Positions 34,986-49,091 of a DNA stretch of 64,000 bases are shown here, in pieces (within the stretch, counting starts at the first letter, position 1; the number at the start of each line of letters is the position of its first letter). The stretch lies in NCBI GenBank assembly GCA_003260075.1, contig QLIY01000659.1, forward strand, positions 29,533-93,532. The letters run 5' to 3'. The notes beneath the pieces were generated by a model. The model had not been told where the DNA came from. It saw nothing but the letters and a program-made list of their open reading frames with translations, and searched no databases. The stretch is from Phallusia mammillata. Its lineage: Eukaryota > Chordata > Ascidiacea > Phlebobranchia > Ascidiidae. The translations under genes and the position numbers were made by a program.

Positions 34986-37900
34986 TCATCCTTGCAACAC
35001 AGTCCAGTCAAATTGGGGGTTAGGGGCATGGATTAAGGATGGGTACGGGGGTTCAATCAACTGCCAAACGCCCAAATCGGGGAATTCTTCAAGAACCACT
35101 GAGCCACAGTAGGGAACCTGTTTGTGTATGACAAAATTGGATAAAAAAACTTTTTAACACAAATAAATTATTAAGATAAAAAATTGAGTGGGCATACAAC
35201 ATGCTGGCCATTTTCTTTTGAAAATTAGGAAAACCACCAATAAAACTGGTTGAAAATAGCAGAAAGAACTGCAACTCTTAAAGTTAAAATACAAATAAAG
35301 AGTTCAAAAAACAAAGCTTCAGTTAAAAAAATGTCACATAATGCATAAAAGCTTAAAAACCAGAAAAGTGGCTTTTCTGTATATTGTCAATTTGCATTTT
35401 CCATACCTAGACACACAAAAAATTCAGGGAAGGGGGCCTATAATTAGCACAAATAACACAGCTTGCGAAGGACCTATTTGCAGAAACTTGGTTCAAGAGA
35501 CCACATCTTAGGCAAGAAGGAAGTCCAAGGGTCAAACCAATGACTCACACTAATGTGCATAATCAAGTTTCATCTGTCTTACCTTTGTCACAATGCTTAC
35601 AAACTCTGGCATAGCTCGGGGACTTAAACCCTGAATCTGTCTTGACAGACCATCAAGCGAACCAGCATGTCCAACTATCATAATGTCTCCTGCAACAAAA
35701 TATATTGAAAATAAGTTACTTTATACATAAAATTTTGTAAGGATAGAAAATCTTTTGTAAACACCCCAAACTATTTTACCCAACGATCTCTAGTTGGAAG
35801 AAATTTGTCATTTTTTAAAAATAATATAAGAAAATAATGTAATTTAACAAAAACAAGACATTGCAAATAATGATCTAGGAAAACTATTTTCACAAAAGTG
35901 ACATAGCAGGGCTATTGCATCAGCTAAAAAATGCTTTATAATGTATTGCCAAGTATGACAACATCACCATGAGTTTCTTTGATGATGCTGCTTAGAAACT
36001 TGTGACCACGTTTGAAGTAGTCGGTGCAACGTTCATTTAAGGGCATGTCATCTGGTTTGAACTTTGACCTGTATGACTTTTCTACATTGATGCCAAATGT
36101 TGTAAGGGAATTTGCATCCAGAAACTTTGGAAAACTTCCTGCAAATATTACACCATTGTATTATACATGATACTCTTAAATTCGTTATATATTTCAGATT
36201 ATATTGGCATATAATGTTCTAAATTACATTCAGTACAATGTAAAGCTCAAAAACAGTGGAAAATTGAATACATGCCGAGGGAAATAGAAATTGTGTAGGT
36301 CAACGGTGCAAAAATTGTTGTTTTAAGTTTTACTCAAATTTCAAAAATCATAAATTATTTAGTCAAAAAGTTAACTATTTTCAATCAAATAAAGACAATT
36401 ATTGATAATGCACAGCATAAAACATCATCATAAAAATAACATAGGCGTAGATTTGTGTAGATTAAAAAAACAAAGTTTGCTGTGCGAAAAGCAAACTAGT
36501 TAATGGTATTAATTTTATTCTCCACTTTTTTCAAGCCGTGTTCTCAGCAAGCCTGTGTACATAAAATTCTTGACAATCCACTTGGCAGTAAGACATATGG
36601 AAACACCCACACTTCCTTATAGTTTAGAATTGTTAATCAATACAAAACAATAGGAACTTATTCTGTCTTTCCACAAACCTCCACTCCATTTCATCCACTC
36701 ATATAACCCGAGGTCAATTCGAATTGGTAGTTTTCGGTTTTGTTCCATACCTTAATAAAACACAATGTATCTTTAATTGTACCATTGGGTGTTATTATTT
36801 ATGTGAAATTGAAACCAAAAGGTCAAGATTTTTTTTTCTTTTTTCAAGCTGTATGAAACAGTAACAAAATCTCCAAACAAATCAGAAGATAAAAAAGACT
36901 GTTATTTGTAGAAACAGTTTGGCTTCGAAAAAAACCGTAGGTTACATTACCAACACATTTTACATCACACGCAAGCAGGCCATAAACAAACCAAACCTAT
37001 ATGTTTTGTAATATCAACACAATGATACTATGGTAAACCAGATTCAGTTAATCCAGATCTTTGCCTAATTCAAACAAAACTTGAGGTACAAATGATTAGT
37101 AATGTGGTAAGGCTTTAACTAATTGACTTTGTATAAACCAATCCTTTCTCTTAACATAAACAATTTTTTTGATCCAAACAGGTCAAGATTAACCGAGGAT
37201 TGCTGTAATTTGTTTAACAATATAACATAACTTTTAAAAGTTCACGAAAAGCATTATGTCGTTCTTCCTTAAGACCTTTATGTTTCACCTTCACAACATC
37301 ATTAGTTCCTTATTAAATAGAACATGATTCGTACAGTTTATAATAGTCATCATCCACCAAGGAACGAGCTGGGTGATTCTGTTTTTAAGTTTGAAGTACA
37401 AGTATTACTTTAAAACATATTCTAACTATTTACCCTGCAAAATTCCTGTGGCAGTTTGAAGGCATCGTAGCGATGGACTGGAATACACATTTTCAATTGA
37501 AACTCCCATTTGTTTGAGGGCTTGGCCTGTCAGAACCGCCTACAGAGAAAACAGTGTGTTATAACATCGTACAAGATTTAGTACACAGGCAAGGAGTTTC
37601 ACTTTGTCTGTGTGTATAACACAGTAACTAAACATTGCTATTACTTAAAACAACTACAGCCCTTTTAAAGGTCTCTTGAAAATATTCTAGGGTATATTGA
37701 AAATACTGTTGCCCAAGTTTTAATATTTTACCAACTAAACATTTTTTGTCAAAAAAAAAACAGTTCGGAAGAGATTATACATTCTTGGACAAGTAGCATT
37801 GTTGGATAAAATAAAGTTACTGTGTCACTTAGAGAACAGCTTTCTCAATACCATGCAGAAAGGATATTTATTTGGACAAATATTATGAGAAAGTAGTCAA

Positions 37901-40900
37901 AAGTTTTGCTGACCTGATGGACACCCATTTCGGTAATTGGACTGTCGTGGACAAAGTCTTTTGGGCCTCCAGGTCGATTCGGCAATTTTCTTGGCATGTT
38001 AAGATTTTTGCGGATATAGTTTCCTAAAAATATGTGTAGTAAAAGACATTGGATACATGGTACAGCGAAATAAGTATTGCGGGGAAAATGCAATTTGTTT
38101 TTTACCTTTTTCGTCAAACGAAAGTTGAATCCACTGTTTTCCAAATGTGACATCTACTCGCTCGCAATGCCGGAAAATGTATATTCTTCTTGACGATTTA
38201 CTTACTTTAGGCAAAAGTGAAGTTTGACCCTTTGGTTTTTGCACCTGTACCCAAAAATAATCCATATTCTCAACACACACTATTATACAGTACAAATGAT
38301 TAATAATGTTGGAAGACTTTAACTAATCAACATTGGTTATTTATGTTATTATATAATTCTTTATGTCCAAACTGGTCCGAATCAACCATGGTTTACTCAG
38401 TAACTGTAATATTTTTAATTAATTTGCATTTTTAAGCAATAAAACTGTGTTTTTTCATATTTATTGGCCCTGTTGAGCAGTAAACTGCAAGGACTAAAAT
38501 GTAGTTCAGCCAGAAAACATATTGTTAAAACCAGGCCTAAAGAAATAAATTACATATAATTAGCATGTAGATAATTACCAACTATTCAAAAGGCTGACAG
38601 CACCATACAAACTGTTGCCTTAGGTAAAAATAATTGAATGTAATTTGCAGCTATAAAGTGAGGGACAAAAATCTACAAGGGTGATCTAAAATGCAAATTT
38701 TAAATACAAAGACTGCATGCAAATTACAATTAGTTTAAGGGGTGCACAAACCCTAGGTGAAATTGCTCATACATGCTAGTGTGTAATACATTCTAACTTA
38801 ACTGGAATCCCTGTTCAAAACCATTGAAGCTAGGCAAGACTCGTCTGCACATCTATAAATTTGTATCGAGACAAAAACATCAGAAATCCTTACAAATTTA
38901 ATCAAGAAATTATTCCCAATTCTCTCGACTATAATTGGTTACACAAAATTGCAGTGATTTTATAGAGGAGCAACTGACATATTTTTTCCTCACATGTATT
39001 TTTTAGCGTTTCTATTTTTCCTGCATTCTCTTATCTTTTAATGCGTGTTTCTAGTAAATTTGGTGTGTAAGGCTTTTAAGTGTGTAATGAATTTGTTTGG
39101 GACAGTACCAGTCTTTTTGTATTTTTCACTCTTATTGTGTTACTGATGGTGCTTTCTTAAATAAAGAACCCAACAGCGTATAACTTTAAAATAAACATTT
39201 CTAAGCTCAAGGTACATGAAAATATAATTTTAAACAGTGCCAAACTTTGAGAGAAAAAAACAGTTCCTTTAACAGTTACTTTTCTCGATTTTATACAAAT
39301 GTGCTGATGAAAATAAACAACGCCTATTAGCTATAGTAAATTGCCAAGCATAAAAATTAATACAAAACCTGTGAATTCTAAACATGATTTGTATCTACTA
39401 AGAACACCTTGTTTACATTAATACTCATTATAATGGAAAAGTTGTTCGTAAACCTGTTTGCCGACTATTTAACTTTACCTGTGCATAGACGTCATCTTTA
39501 GGTGGCCGAGGTGGTGCATCGGTGCTGCTTGAGTCTGTTTTTGAACTATGACCTTGATCCTCAGAGTTTTGTGTTGTTGAGTTCTCTGGGACTGATGCCA
39601 TGTTCTGAAAATAACAAAGTAAAAAATATATGCATATTTGGTGATGTATAGAAGTAGAATCATTCTAAGTTAATAAGCCACAATATTCTTTGTATTTTTT
39701 AAATTATATGTTAATAAATAAACAATTTTTTGCAAAATAAAACTAGTTTTTGAGTCAACTAAATAGAAAATTAGTCAGAAAAAAATTACCATTTTAGAAC
39801 ACACATACACATTTAATCATCATTGAATAACACATTGTACTGCACAAGCTTACCAAAACTTGAAAAAGGTACCTTTTGTAGAAGACTTTGAGTTGATGAA
39901 TAACCAGAAGTATGAAATTCATCAGCACCTTTGGAGTAACGACGCATTAACTTTTCATCCTTACTTGCTTTTGAATTTCCCACCACAACAAAGTTTCTTT
40001 AAAATTTGTAAAAAGTTTAATGCAATGCCGCACTTGCATAGCTTAAACGTATTGCCTTTGGCAATAGCAAAAAAGGGTGGACTGTTTATATGTTTACAAT
40101 CCAGTGGTTAGTAAAAATTATATACTCCTTACATATAACACATGCTAATTTTAATGGGATTAGTGATATTAGGATTGGATTCACAGATACGATTGAAGAA
40201 AAAACTCCATTCATAAATTCCTGATTTAAATTACACATTGGACATGGTCATGTTCTCACATCATAGCCTCTGGGTAAAATTTGTACTGGGTAAAAAGGAG
40301 AAATATGACTGGTTATGCAGCTTGTAACATACATTAACTGAAAGTGGTTGTTTTAATTCTATCACTTCATATCTTATTTTAAACCAGTGATACTTAATAA
40401 TTCGTACATTGCAAGATATATCTGCTCAATATCCATCATTTACTATGCAGTACCAACTACCAGAAATATATCCTGCTTTAATATATGTGTGTTAAAGTGC
40501 TTGCTCAAGGTTGAGTCTGATCTTTTACAGACCAAAATTGATTCAATTCCATGCTGTTGATATAGCAGTAACGTTTTATGACCTTGCCACATTATAAGAC
40601 AAGCACAAAAAAAAAAGAATTATTTACTTGTGCATTGTCCATGTGTCTGTATCCGTGGATTTATTTGTATGTGACGCTGGAAAGAAACCACTACAACCGG
40701 TCATCCATGATGTACCATAAAACCATCCTTCAAAAGTGGACCTAAAAAGTTAATTGTAACAGTATAATTTGATGCAACACAAGAGTGGCATGTGAGGTAT
40801 ACTAACTTTGATAAGTTTGCAACATCTTCTGGGCCAACAAAGATACAATCTCCGTTAATTAACTGCAAGTGACTGTCTGATGTGGGCGTGTAGGGATACA

Positions 40901-43157
40901 AAACACGTAGAGTCTAAAAAAAATATATAACCAGCTAGGAGTGACAATGAGTGTGATTTAGATCAAAGTTTCGTAATGCTATGATTTGCTTCTTCTGGTT
41001 TAGTCATTCACAAAGAAGTAGATTATACATAATAGTTAGAACTAGAGCTAGTTACCTCACAATCGCCGAATTTGGGATCTTTTGAGTAAAGTCTAATCTC
41101 CCATGTAGAAGGCTTCTTTAGATCAATCTTTTTAGCAAGGGCTTCCAGTTTTTCAAACTTGTTGGCAGGAAATTTGTATGCAAGAGTAATATGTAACTGT
41201 TTGTTGCTGTGTGACTCCACTTTAACGTCTACAAAAATGTTGATAAAAATCGAAAAAATTAACTAGAGTGCATAAGCTGGCTACCTGGAACTTTTTGAGC
41301 TTCTTCGGCAAAATAGTCTGAAAGTTTTCTGAGAAAATTTGCCGCACCATCTTCAAGAAATAATCCCACATAATTTTGAGTGGAAAAATACTCCAAATCA
41401 AACTTGGATGGATGAGGTTCCTGCGTTGCTCGGTTGCAAGCTGTTTTCATTGCTCGTACCAACTTGGATACATTTTCATCTGTACACTAAAAACATATAT
41501 ATATATAATAATGTCACAACTACACTAACTGCCCAGAAAAAAATACCTTGCAAATACAGATACAGACAATTTCAGTTTAGTGCAATATGGTTAATTACAC
41601 ATTATTTTTCATTGCAGACTGAACTCCTGCAGTTGTTAGTTAAGAAACAATTCTTGGCTGTTGCATATTCTTGTTAATTACAATAAAGAACAAGGACTTG
41701 CTATTAACAAACAAATGCTATTTAATTATTATTAAAATGAACAAAGTGCTGTTTTATTGAGGATAATTATTAGGTTAAAACAAAATGCTTTTATATTTAA
41801 CAACTGAGTAACGCATAATGGTAGTTAGTATCAACCCTTACACAATACATGTGAATATGTTCAATGATGGCATTTTACCTTGAAAAATGAGCACATAGTA
41901 ACATGAGGAAATGAGGTGTGAACACCATTTCTACCACAACTCATAAGTGACTGTTGCCAAAATTCTTCAAGTTGTACCCCCAGTGGCCCTATTCAAAAAT
42001 ACTAAAAGTTTATTTACGATGACACAAAATAATTTTGTTACAACTTTGCACCAAATGTTTTCAAGTCAATTATAGCAGGAAATAAACTGATCCGAGAAAA
42101 CCATGAGTCATTTAAAACACTCTGCTTTACCTGCAGGACAAGCATAGAGAATAAAATCCCTTGGAGTAATCTGATCCAGAGTGGGGTCCTTGACATGCGC
42201 AAAAATCCTGAAATCATCAAAATCACAGAACATTGGTTTTCATAAAACTAAAACTAAATAAACAAAACTTAATGAAGTTCTAGAATAACAAAGGTAAATA
42301 TGCAAAATGTTGATCTATATCTTTTAACAAATGCAGTAATAATATAACACACAGCATTATGAACCATGTTGATTTGGTATTTTAAACCTAATTTAACATT
42401 AAACCCCACCCTCTTTCCTAACACCACGATTAGTCATGATCTACTGTGCCATTCACTATTTTGCTCTACATTTTCGGCTTAGTGATTGTTCAGTGACAAT
42501 GGCAATGGCGACACTGTTGCCTTTTACCAAGCGAAATAAACTCAACTAAACTGTGATACAAAAAACATACACTTACCAGTCACATGCAACTTGGACACCA
42601 GCATCTCCAGTGGCTGCTAAAGCTTTTAATCTGTAATGAAAAAAAAAAAACTTAATGTTTAGATTTGAAACTGCAAAAGATACAAAACCTATTGCTACGC
42701 ACACCACAAACGTTTTACACTGCAAAAATCAATATAACATGGACAATGGTAACACATGGAGCACAAAAAATAACAGTAAACCAAGGGTGCTGCCAGCTGG
42801 TTAAATACGACCCAATGAATATATGCTGTGTGGCATATATGCTTGTATACAAGTTATTTTTTGTTTTTTTAGCAGATAAATACGCCTGGTGCTACTTCAA
42901 TGGCATGACAATAAAATGACCCCAGAACCACATGTAAATTTCACTATATAACTCAATACCAGGCTGTTTAGTACGCATCACAGTAAACTTCTGTTATGCA
43001 AAGGTTCGGTAAACGAAAAACAAAAATATGTACTGAAAGTAACTTACGCGCGTTCCTTGGGAAAACCCATACTTAACAATACTTGCAAAGAGGATGTGTT
43101 ACGTAGCAAAGTATCGGCTGCATTTTGCTGCAAAAACAAGGCTTGTTCTTCAGTCAT
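34986..43157 (-). CDS. UBASH3B: UBASH3/TULA (STS) protein: UBA, 2H phosphoesterase, SH3, histidine phosphatase
   Basis: TULA proteins bind ubiquitin and Cbl and dephosphorylate tyrosine kinases such as Syk/ZAP-70. Seventeen exons join in phase: 43157-43048, 42630-42577, 42207-42131, 41988-41879, 41486-41285, 41228-41056, 40913-40807, 40741-40628, 39996-39873, 39604-39479, 38244-38106, 38023-37914, 37539-37434, 36750-36679, 36138-35968, 35689-35583 and 35117-34986 (2034 nt, 677 aa; human 649-661). Domains in order are UBA ([11 protein letters not shown]), a 2H phosphoesterase with both HxT motifs (FPHVTMC, LHITLAY), SH3 ([17 protein letters not shown]) and a C-terminal phosphoglycerate-mutase-like phosphatase. 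Its nucleophile region reads FRHCERVD, where family members have [16 protein letters not shown] and the second histidine (IVGHAGS) are normal. I cannot assign it to A or B; one ancestral gene is likely. Confidence 0.92.
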
Positions 43158-45056
43158 TGTGGTTGGTTTCCAAACTCAATGCCAGCTGCGCGCAAACAGG
43201 AACACAAGAAAAACTAACCAAGGATTGTAAACCGCCAGCAACAGCGGATATCACGGGAATTCCCCTTTTGTTTTGTTCTTACAAGGAAATCGAGCAATTT
43301 TTACATGCGAGCTTTTGTAATCGTTCTGTTTTTTAAACGATTCTGTGACCTTTTTCTCCAACTCTAGCAATTGCATCTTTATCCTATTTCACCAATACCC
43401 TTTTCCAAAATTGACAACCGTTTTTACATGAATCTTAATGTTAATGGGGCGGAACTGAAAACAAATACGATCGTCTCCATTGCGTCATGCAACCGGGGTA
43501 TTTTCAGTGCTTTCTGGTGAGAAGCATAACCATACCGAATATTTATTGGCATAACGACTATCTATGGTCAATGCGTGTGGTAATCAAACACGTATGCAAC
43601 AACATGTAGCAAATTAAGTGTCGCCCGGCTGTAAAAATTCGTCGATTCAAACCGTTTGAATAAGTCGCCATTGACGTATGCTTGCAGGCACAAGGTGACG
43701 TACAACGAACCAGGTTAGGTGACAATCGGTTTCAAACGCGGAAGCATTTCAGTATAAATGACAGTATGATAATGCTGAATCCTGGTATAATTTAAGGATT
43801 TATACATTTTTTAACCAAATTTGTGCAAGCACACCATTCAAATTGATATAATTGATACAAAACTTTTACACCGGTACAAAGTACATTAAAAACAAGTCCA
43901 AAAGTATATTAATGTCTTAAGTATATTAATATTTTTTTCAAAAGTATATTAATATTTTTTGGAAAGCGTCACTAGGATAGCTACCGGTAAACGATTGTTA
44001 GGTTTTTCTAAAACCGTTCTGTAGCGTAAAAAAGGTTTTCGCTCATGTACGATTTTAATCACGCTCATTGGATCGTCAACGAAAGCGGAATCAGAAAGAA
44101 TTGTAGTAACGTGTTGGGGGGGGGGGATTCTGTTTTTTAAACGATTCTGTGGCCTTTTTCTCTAACTCTAGCAATTGCATCTTTATCCCATGTCATCAAT
44201 ACCTTTATCTCACACTGAAAACCGTTTTTACCTGAATGGTAATGGAGAGGAACTGAAAACAAATACGATCGTCTCCATTGCGTCTTGCAACCGGGGTATT
44301 TTCAGTGCTCTCTGGTAAGAAGCATAACCATACCGAATATTTATTGGCATAACGACTATCTATGGTCAATGCGTGTGGTAACCAAACTCGTATGCAACAA
44401 CATGTAGCAAATTAAGTGTCGCACGCCTGTAAAAACTCGTTGATTCAAACCGTTTGAATAAGTCGCCATTACGTATGCTAACAGGCACAAGGTGACGTAC
44501 AACAAACCAGGTTAGGTGACAATCGGTTTCAAACGCGGATACTGAAGCATTTCAGTATAAACAACAGTATGATAATGCTGAATCCTGGTATAATTCAAGG
44601 ATTTATACATTTTTTAAACAAATTTGTGCAAGCACACCATCTAATTGATATAATTGACACAAAAATTTTACACCGGTACAAATAACATTAAAAACAAGTC
44701 CATAAGTATATTAAAGTCTTAAAATCTTTTTTAGAGGGGGGGGGGTGTTTAATAATTGGTTTTTCAATTTTTAGGAACAGTTCAGGAGCGATTTTATCCA
44801 CTGAAAAAACTTTTGTTTACCTTTACAGTTTGACACCGATTTTATTTTACTACATAGTGTTGTAGTGAGTATAAGACAAACAAAATTATGGCTGGAAGAA
44901 GTACTGGTCGTAACGTTGGGGGGGGGGGGGTTTTTCAATTTTTGAAACAGTTGTAGAGCAAATTTAATCAATTGAAACAACTTTTGTGTACTTTGACAGT
45001 TTGACGCCGTTTTTATTTTACTACATAGTGTTGTAGTGATTAAGACAAACAAAATT
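43158..45056. other. Divergent 5' region of UBASH3 and EIF4A3, swollen by duplications
   Basis: 43324-44115 and the region from 44128 to about 44724 are near copies split by G at 44116-44126. Another G run lies at 44736-44745. 44759-44917 and 44931-45087 are near copies split by G at 44918-44930. The last pair repeats the EIF4A3 start codon region (a false start at 44888). With the copies collapsed, the real spacing between the two start codons would be nearer 1 kb. Confidence 0.75.
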
Positions 45057-48000
45057 ATGGCTGGAAGAAGTACTGGTCGTAACGTTGGTAAAGAAAATGA
45101 TTTGTCAAAAGTGCAGTTTGAAACTTCAGAAGGAGTTGATGTCATCCCTACTTTTGACTCTATGTTATTGAGAGAGGACCTGCTACGTGGAATTTATGCA
45201 TATGGTAGGCATGTTTTTTTAATCGGGGGGGGGGTATTCCAACTTTTGACTCTATGTTATTGAGAGAAGACCTGCTACGTGGAATTTATGCATATGGTAG
45301 GCATGTTTTTTTAATCAAACTTACCTGTTTTTTGTTAAAATCTTATCAAAATGTATTCTTTTGTTTGGAAACAGTTTTGTGGATTTTGCAAACCAAAAAA
45401 CAAGGCTTTTTGAACTCTGTGTAATTTTGCATATTGATTTTATTATGTAGAGGCTTAAAATTTTATCTTGTTTTTCATTGCAGGGTTTGAAAAGCCATCA
45501 GCCATTCAGCAGAGAGCCATTTCTCAGATTATGAAAGGAAGGGATGTAATTGCACAGTAAGTTATAGTAATGTAGTATTTTGAATTGTTCACCATTCTGC
45601 TGTGTTAACTAGGGATTTTTTTTATATTATTGGTATTATAATGTTTTTATTTTTTATTTTTAGAGCACAATCTGGAACAGGAAAAACAGCCACTTTTTCC
45701 ATCTCTGTGCTACAAATGATCGACACTCAGCTTAGAGACACTCAGGCCCTTATTTTGTCTCCTACGAGGGAATTGGGGGGGGGGGGCGCCATTCTGCTGT
45801 TTTAAATAGGGAAAATTGTGCGTATTATTGTTATTATTTATTTTTATTTTTAGAGCACAATCTGGAACAGGCAAAACAGCCACTTTTTCCATCTCTGTGC
45901 TCCAAATGATCGACACCCAGCTTAGAGACACTCAGGCCCTTATTTTGTCTCCTACGAGGGAATTGGCACAGCAAATTCAAAAGGTACTGTGCTTTGATTA
46001 TGAGTTTTTGTTCAATAATAACCCAGAGATGTTTCCTACTGTTTCTTACTTATTATTTTGTTGCGCAGGTAATCCTTGCCCTGGGCGATTACATGGCAGT
46101 ACAGTGTCATGCTTGCATTGGTGGAACTAATGTAGGGGAAGACATAAGAAAGCTGGATTATGGGCAGCACATTGTTTCTGGAACTCCTGGAGGGGGGGGG
46201 GCCAAAAGGTACTGTGCTTATTTGGGGCAGTTTTTTGAAAAAACAATAGTGCAGAGTAGTTGATGACTTACAAATTTACTTTCTTATGCAGGTAATCCTT
46301 GCCCTGGGCGATTACATGGCAGTGCAGTGTCATGCTTGCATTGGTGGAACTAATGTAGGGGAAGATATAAGAAAGCTGGATTATGGGCAGCACATTGTTT
46401 CTGGAACTCCTGGACGAGTTTTTGGTAAGATTCAGTTCCAAACAATTTAAAAACAAAAACTCACAAATTTTACCCTTTTTACAATCAAATTGCTTTGCAA
46501 TGCAGATATGATTCGGCGAAGAAGCTTGAGAACTCGCTCAATTAAAATGCTTATCCTGGATGAATCGGATGAGATGTTGAACAAAGGTTTCAAGGAACAG
46601 ATTTATGATGTGTACAGATACCTGCCTCCAGCCATTCAGGTTTGTCCAACTCTATATCCATTTTTAACTGAATCAACCTTTTCATTTTGACTTGCTGGCT
46701 ACTATTTAAGAATGTTATTGTTAAAATGATGTTTTTATGATTCTAAATTGTGCTATAGCTGTATGAGCTTGGAAACTAAACCTGGATTTATTTCATGCAG
46801 GTTGTGTTGCTGAGTGCCACCTTGCCACATGAAATTTTGGAAATGACAAACAAGTTTATGACAGACCCTATCAGAATTTTGGTAAAACGGTAAGAAACAT
46901 GCAAGGCAAAAATTAAATAATATCAAGCACATTTTTCCCCAAAACCAATACATCAAAATAATTCTTTTATTGATGGATTGCATGAAATAGAAAAATTAGA
47001 TGCACCAATTTAAATCCTTTGTGAATTATGGGCTAATATGTTTACTAAAGCAGTCAGTAGAATGTTTCAAACATTATATATCTCATGATTCTGTTGTTCA
47101 CTTATGCAGTGATGAACTGACACTGGAAGGCATCAAGCAATTTTTCGTTGCCATTGAGAAGGAGGAATGGAAGTTTGACACGCTTTGTGACCTCTATGAC
47201 ACCCTCACTATTACACAAGCTGTGATCTTCTGTAACACCAAGAGAAAGGTATATTTATCATATTGTTTACCGAATGTTAGTAGCAAGGTTCTCTTGGGCT
47301 TGCTACTGACAATCTTATGTTAAATTGATTTAAAATAATTGTATAATCAACAATCATTTACAAAGGTTTTCTCAACTGGAGATAATTTTGACATCTTTTG
47401 GCTTTTTTTGCAAAAGATGTAAGCACGAAAAAACAGGTCTCTACCTCTTATTTAAGGCATGACTACAAATATAGTTCTAGATAATATGGTTGCTGTTATA
47501 CCTGATTACATACAATGTTTTTAAATTTAAGGTTGACTGGCTGACAGAGAAAATGAGAGAAGCCAACTTCACTGTGACATCAATGCATGGTGACATGCCA
47601 CAAAAGGAAAGAACTGAGCTCATGAAAGAATTCAGATCTGGTTCAAGGTTTGTTATTTTAGTTGCACAACTGTGATGTGCTGTAATTACTCAATTATAAC
47701 CCTTGATTGTAAGCTGCATTTTATGACGTTAGGTACTATTGTTTAGTAACACTTCTTTATGTTGCTACATAGAACAACTGTTGGTCAACAATTGTTAGTC
47801 ACACAAATGATTGTACTCAGCAAAGCAATGCTTATGTGTTATGCCAACAAGAAAACAAGTTTTAAATGTGGAATGAATCAAAATGCAGTAGAAATAATGT
47901 TGTAATCCGAGCTTGATGGCAAGCCACACAGTCTGTAGGGGTTAAAAACTTTGTAAGCATTAGTTTTTATATGCTTTTTTTGCAGTCGTGTGCTGATATC

Positions 48001-48826
48001 AACTGATGTTTGGGCTCGTGGTCTTGACGTCCCTCAAGTGTCACTGATCATCAACTATGATCTTCCAAACAACAGAGAATTGTACATCCACAGAATTGGA
48101 AGGTAAGCTTTTGTTGTTTTGTATAAAACGGGTTATTTCAAACCACAGTTCTGCAGAGCCAGTACCAAACACTACAGATAATGTACATAGTACTGATTAA
48201 TAATGCTTTGTAGCACAGTTGTTATGAACAGAAATATACCACATAGGTTAATTGTAGAATTGTGGACAGTGATGAGGGGTCATTATTAAAGTAATAATAT
48301 ATTCTGGCTCTATCCACACCAATGGGACTTTGTTTGCTCACATGTGTTATCATGCAGAGTTAAGTATCACCCTTTCAATGGAGTGGATACACCCACAGTG
48401 TTATTGGGACTTTAATTTTGTGTGATTTTTGACAAGTCCTAATTGGTGCTATGATGTGCATCTGCTGTGATTTTTTCAATTGTAAAACATTTGTTTCTTT
48501 GTAGATCTGGTCGCTATGGGCGCAAGGGTGTGGCAATCAACTTTGTGAAGAACGATGACATCAAGATTCTTCGTGACATTGAACAGTACTACTCCACACA
48601 GATCGATGAAATGCCCATGAACGGTAAGCCTGTCCTGTCCTTGTTGACAACTGAAAATGGTCTAATTGTTATTTTAAGCTTATGGCTTTTTAGAGATGTA
48701 GAGCAATGAGTTTGTATACATATAGAAGTAGGGACAGTATGTACTGTTCGCGTTTGATTAATTACCTGTGTTCATTGGTAAGCCAATTTATTAACATTTT
48801 GTTTTGCAGTGGCGGAATTGATCTGA
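45057..48826 (+). CDS. EIF4A3: EIF4A3, exon-junction-complex DEAD-box RNA helicase
   Basis: eIF4A-III is the ATP-dependent RNA clamp of the exon junction complex in the nucleus. Eleven exons join in phase: 45057-45204, 45484-45556, 45854-45983, 46292-46424, 46506-46639, 46801-46889, 47110-47248, 47532-47647, 47986-48102, 48505-48623 and 48810-48826 (1215 nt, 404 aa; human 411). It is eIF4A3 rather than eIF4A1/2 by [31 protein letters not shown] and the C-terminal VAELI. Motif I is AQSGTGKT, motif III SAT, motif VI HRIGR. Motif II reads D-E-S-D (residues 180-183) instead of DEAD. Partial extra copies of exon 1 (44888-44917 and 45239-45294), exon 3 (45663-45774) and exon 4 (46069-46191) are cut by G runs and are assembly duplicates. 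AATAAA lies at 48981. Confidence 0.95.
45148..45315. repeat. Duplicated EIF4A3 exon 1 end around a 10-G run
   Basis: 45148-45224 and 45235-45315 are near copies of the end of exon 1 and its donor, split by G at 45225-45234. There is a synonymous GAG/GAA difference, consistent with two alleles. Confidence 0.85.
45590..45966. repeat. Duplicated EIF4A3 exon 3 around a 12-G run
   Basis: 45590-45774 and 45788-45966 both hold the exon with AQSGTGKT. The first copy is cut inside TRELA by G at 45775-45786; the second reads through to a normal donor. Differences are synonymous or intronic, as between alleles. Confidence 0.88.
45978..46412. repeat. Duplicated EIF4A3 exon 4 around a 10-G run
   Basis: 45978-46191 and 46203-46412 both hold the exon with [16 protein letters not shown]. 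The first copy is truncated after SGTPG by G at 46192-46201; the second continues to RVF and a donor. Confidence 0.88.
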
Positions 48827-48980
48827 ACATCATGATGAGTGGAAAAGAGGGAAGCAATTATAAATACAACTTTCAAAGGAAAGTTTTATCTACACTGCGT
48901 CTGTTATGCGGTAGTCCCCGATTTTAGATTGTGCTCTTCTGTTGCCCGCCAATGTAGAATCGCCTTTTGAGTTCGTTGCT

Positions 48981-48986
48981 AATAAA
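48981..48986 (+). terminator. Polyadenylation signal AATAAA of EIF4A3
   Basis: Canonical hexamer 155 nt after the stop codon, before the convergent RSPH gene. Confidence 0.6.
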
Positions 48987-49091
48987 ATGCTGTACATACA
49001 AACTAGTGTTTTGGTGCTCAAGAGAAGTTCGAGACGGTGGCTGAATGGTTAAGGTGATTTCAAGTCAATCGAAAGGTCTAAAGTCCCACAT

